Of a stretch of 5,164 bases of DNA, positions 5,138-5,164 are shown piece after piece; position 1 is the stretch's first letter, and every line of letters starts with the position of its first letter. Below the pieces are notes generated by a model. The model was not told the DNA's origin. It saw only the letters and a program-made list of their open reading frames with translations, and ran no database searches. This stretch comes from Candidatus Zhuqueibacterota bacterium 4484_188 (GTDB lineage: Bacteria; Calditrichota; Calditrichia; RBG-13-44-9): contig MVCZ01000116.1 in NCBI GenBank assembly GCA_002049825.1, positions 1 through 5,164 on the forward strand. Direction: 5' to 3'. Made by a program: the position numbers and the translations under genes.

Positions 5138-5164
5138 ATCGTATACTTTTTTTTACCTTAATAG

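Noticed and set aside
5119..5147. Possible promoter with -10 TATACT at 5142-5147
   Set aside because: The -10 is good, but at 16-17 base spacing the upstream hexamer is ATTCAA or TTCAAT, a poor -35, and TTGCCT is only nine bases away. The downstream gene is outside the window.
1..5164. A wholly new system (defence, CRISPR, mobile element, RNA gene)
   Set aside because: All genes belong to the known Na+-NQR/ApbE set plus a CBS protein. No spaced repeats, transposase, integrase, tRNA-like or rRNA-like sequence was seen.

Overview
The window is one co-directional (+ strand) cluster for the Na+-translocating NADH:quinone oxidoreductase (Na+-NQR) and its flavin-attachment factor. The order is nqrB (3' end only), nqrC, nqrD, nqrE, nqrF, a two-CBS-domain protein, and apbE. 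The source is a bacterium of moderate GC content with clear Shine-Dalgarno sites. The gene order is canonical and the proteins are typical of the family, but nothing here fixes the phylum. A Gram-negative is favoured, because ApbE carries an export or lipoprotein-like N-terminus and Na+-NQR is best known from Gram-negatives. Use of a sodium gradient is inferred from the enzyme.

Layout: 1-234 is the C-terminal membrane region of NqrB; 276-799 is a damaged nqrC; 783-1403 nqrD, 1407-2018 nqrE and 2030-3265 nqrF are intact and tightly packed; 3266-3455 is a 190-bp gap with no convincing gene; 3456-3917 is an intact CBS-pair protein; 3972-5083 is apbE; 5084-5164 is non-coding and holds a possible weak terminator. 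NqrF oxidises NADH through FAD and passes electrons via its 2Fe-2S centre to the NqrD/NqrE intramembrane Fe-S centre and the covalent FMNs of NqrC and NqrB. ApbE attaches those FMNs. The CBS protein may be a nucleotide-responsive regulator, which is inference from position.

The striking part is a set of three frame-breaking lesions. (1) A 25-bp perfect tandem duplication (184-235) shifts the frame at the NqrB C-terminus; collapsing it restores a typical family tail. (2) nqrC has lost roughly 80 codons from its middle, and its two remnants lie in different frames (junction about 590-605). (3) A 56-bp perfect tandem duplication (4070-4183) splits apbE between its export signal and its catalytic body; collapsing it restores a 351-residue ApbE. 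Both duplications have 2-bp microhomology at their borders. The lesions hit the flavin-carrying subunits and their flavin transferase, while D, E, F and the CBS gene are clean. They may be real (decay, or reversible duplications) or assembly errors, and the sequence alone cannot decide. I see no unknown multi-gene system here.
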